Notes under the pieces: generated by a model
What the model was told of the DNA's origin: nothing
Databases searched by the model: none
The model's input: only the letters and a program-made list of their open reading frames with translations
Assembly: GCA_941918925.1 (NCBI GenBank)
Contig: OW799237.1
Span: 91,609,015-91,673,014 of the forward strand
Source: Phyto melanocephala
Taxonomy: Eukaryota > Arthropoda > Insecta > Diptera > Rhinophoridae
Length of the DNA stretch: 64,000 nucleotides
Direction: 5' to 3'
Shown here: one piece after another, positions 63,723 through 64,000 of the stretch
Layout of the letters: each line of letters opens with the position of its first letter
Position numbering within the stretch: position 1 is the stretch's first letter
Position numbers and translations under genes: made by a program

Positions 63723-63839
63723 GTTTTTAGAATGCGAACGATTACTTTGAGTGGACGTTTTGCGTGTAATTAGTTTTTAGTACAACAACAAATTGCACGC
63801 AAAACGTCTACTTAAAGTAATCGTTCGCATTCTAAAAAC
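63723..63839. repeat. 117-bp near-perfect palindrome (long hairpin)
   Basis: Arms of about 44 bp (GTTTTTAGAATGCGAACGAT... and ...ATCGTTCGCATTCTAAAAAC, with ACGTTTTGCGTG and its complement nearest the loop) around a 29-base loop. Only a few mismatches. It may be a young foldback MITE; no target duplication was evident. It lies about 500 bases upstream of the Camta ATG. Confidence 0.9.
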
Positions 63840-64000
63840 ATCATATTAGTCTACTATTTTTCACTGCTGAAATAATTACAGTACAAAAGTGTTTTGGTAT
63901 GCAATCAATTTAAGCATTCCATGCGTTCAACACGGCAACGGAATGAAGTCTGTACTAAACAAATTTCTTTGTGGGTCACAATACACCCAAATAAATTGTA

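Overview
Eukaryotic, intron-rich, AT-rich DNA from a higher fly (Diptera, Schizophora; probably a calyptrate such as a blowfly or muscid). The assignment rests on a fly-type Camta gene, on Helentron/mini-me repeats carrying (GTCY)n tracts, and on miniature elements whose ends resemble the P element. The species cannot be fixed from the sequence alone. One host gene dominates the window: Camta, the calmodulin-binding transcription activator, on the minus strand. I could follow 21 coding exons from a start codon at 63221 to a stop at 8126. Every junction is GT-AG and every phase joins, giving a 5,484-nt reading frame (1,827 codons plus stop) with a CG-1 DNA-binding domain, a long Q/N-rich middle, a TIG/IPT domain, ankyrin repeats, four IQ-like motifs and a short basic coiled C-terminus. 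The gene spans about 55 kb. No other intact host gene was recognised. Layout, left to right: 1-8125 lies downstream of the stop and holds a likely long T-rich 3'UTR, a Tourist-like MITE, a broken Q-rich retrocopy, a P-like MITE and a four-layer nest of transposons at 4216-5672. The last exons lie at 8126-14273, with a complete short hAT element and two Helentron-type repeats in the introns. A roughly 8-kb intron (14274-22173) holds a tandem pair of Helitrons with internal ~122-bp repeats and three MITEs. Exons 16 to 7 lie at 22174-30736 and include the two giant exons. From 30737 to 62608 the gene is mostly intron: exons 6, 5, 4 and 3 sit among truncated LINEs, tRNA-derived SINEs, Helitron, Tc1/mariner and DDE-transposase relics and several MITEs. 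Exons 2 and 1 lie at 62609-63221, and the upstream 800 bases hold a TTAA-flanked MITE and a 117-bp near-perfect palindrome. The transposons form a readable history because many keep target-site duplications. Three SINE copies end in the same ACCTA-type tail as a LINE in the same gene, which suggests a mobilising partner. Three miniature P-like elements, several hAT-type MITEs and at least six Helentron-type copies show that these families were active in this lineage. The most unusual structures are the nested foldback element at 4216-5672, the head-to-tail Helitron pair at 15032-16922, the P-like MITEs and the palindrome next to the Camta start.
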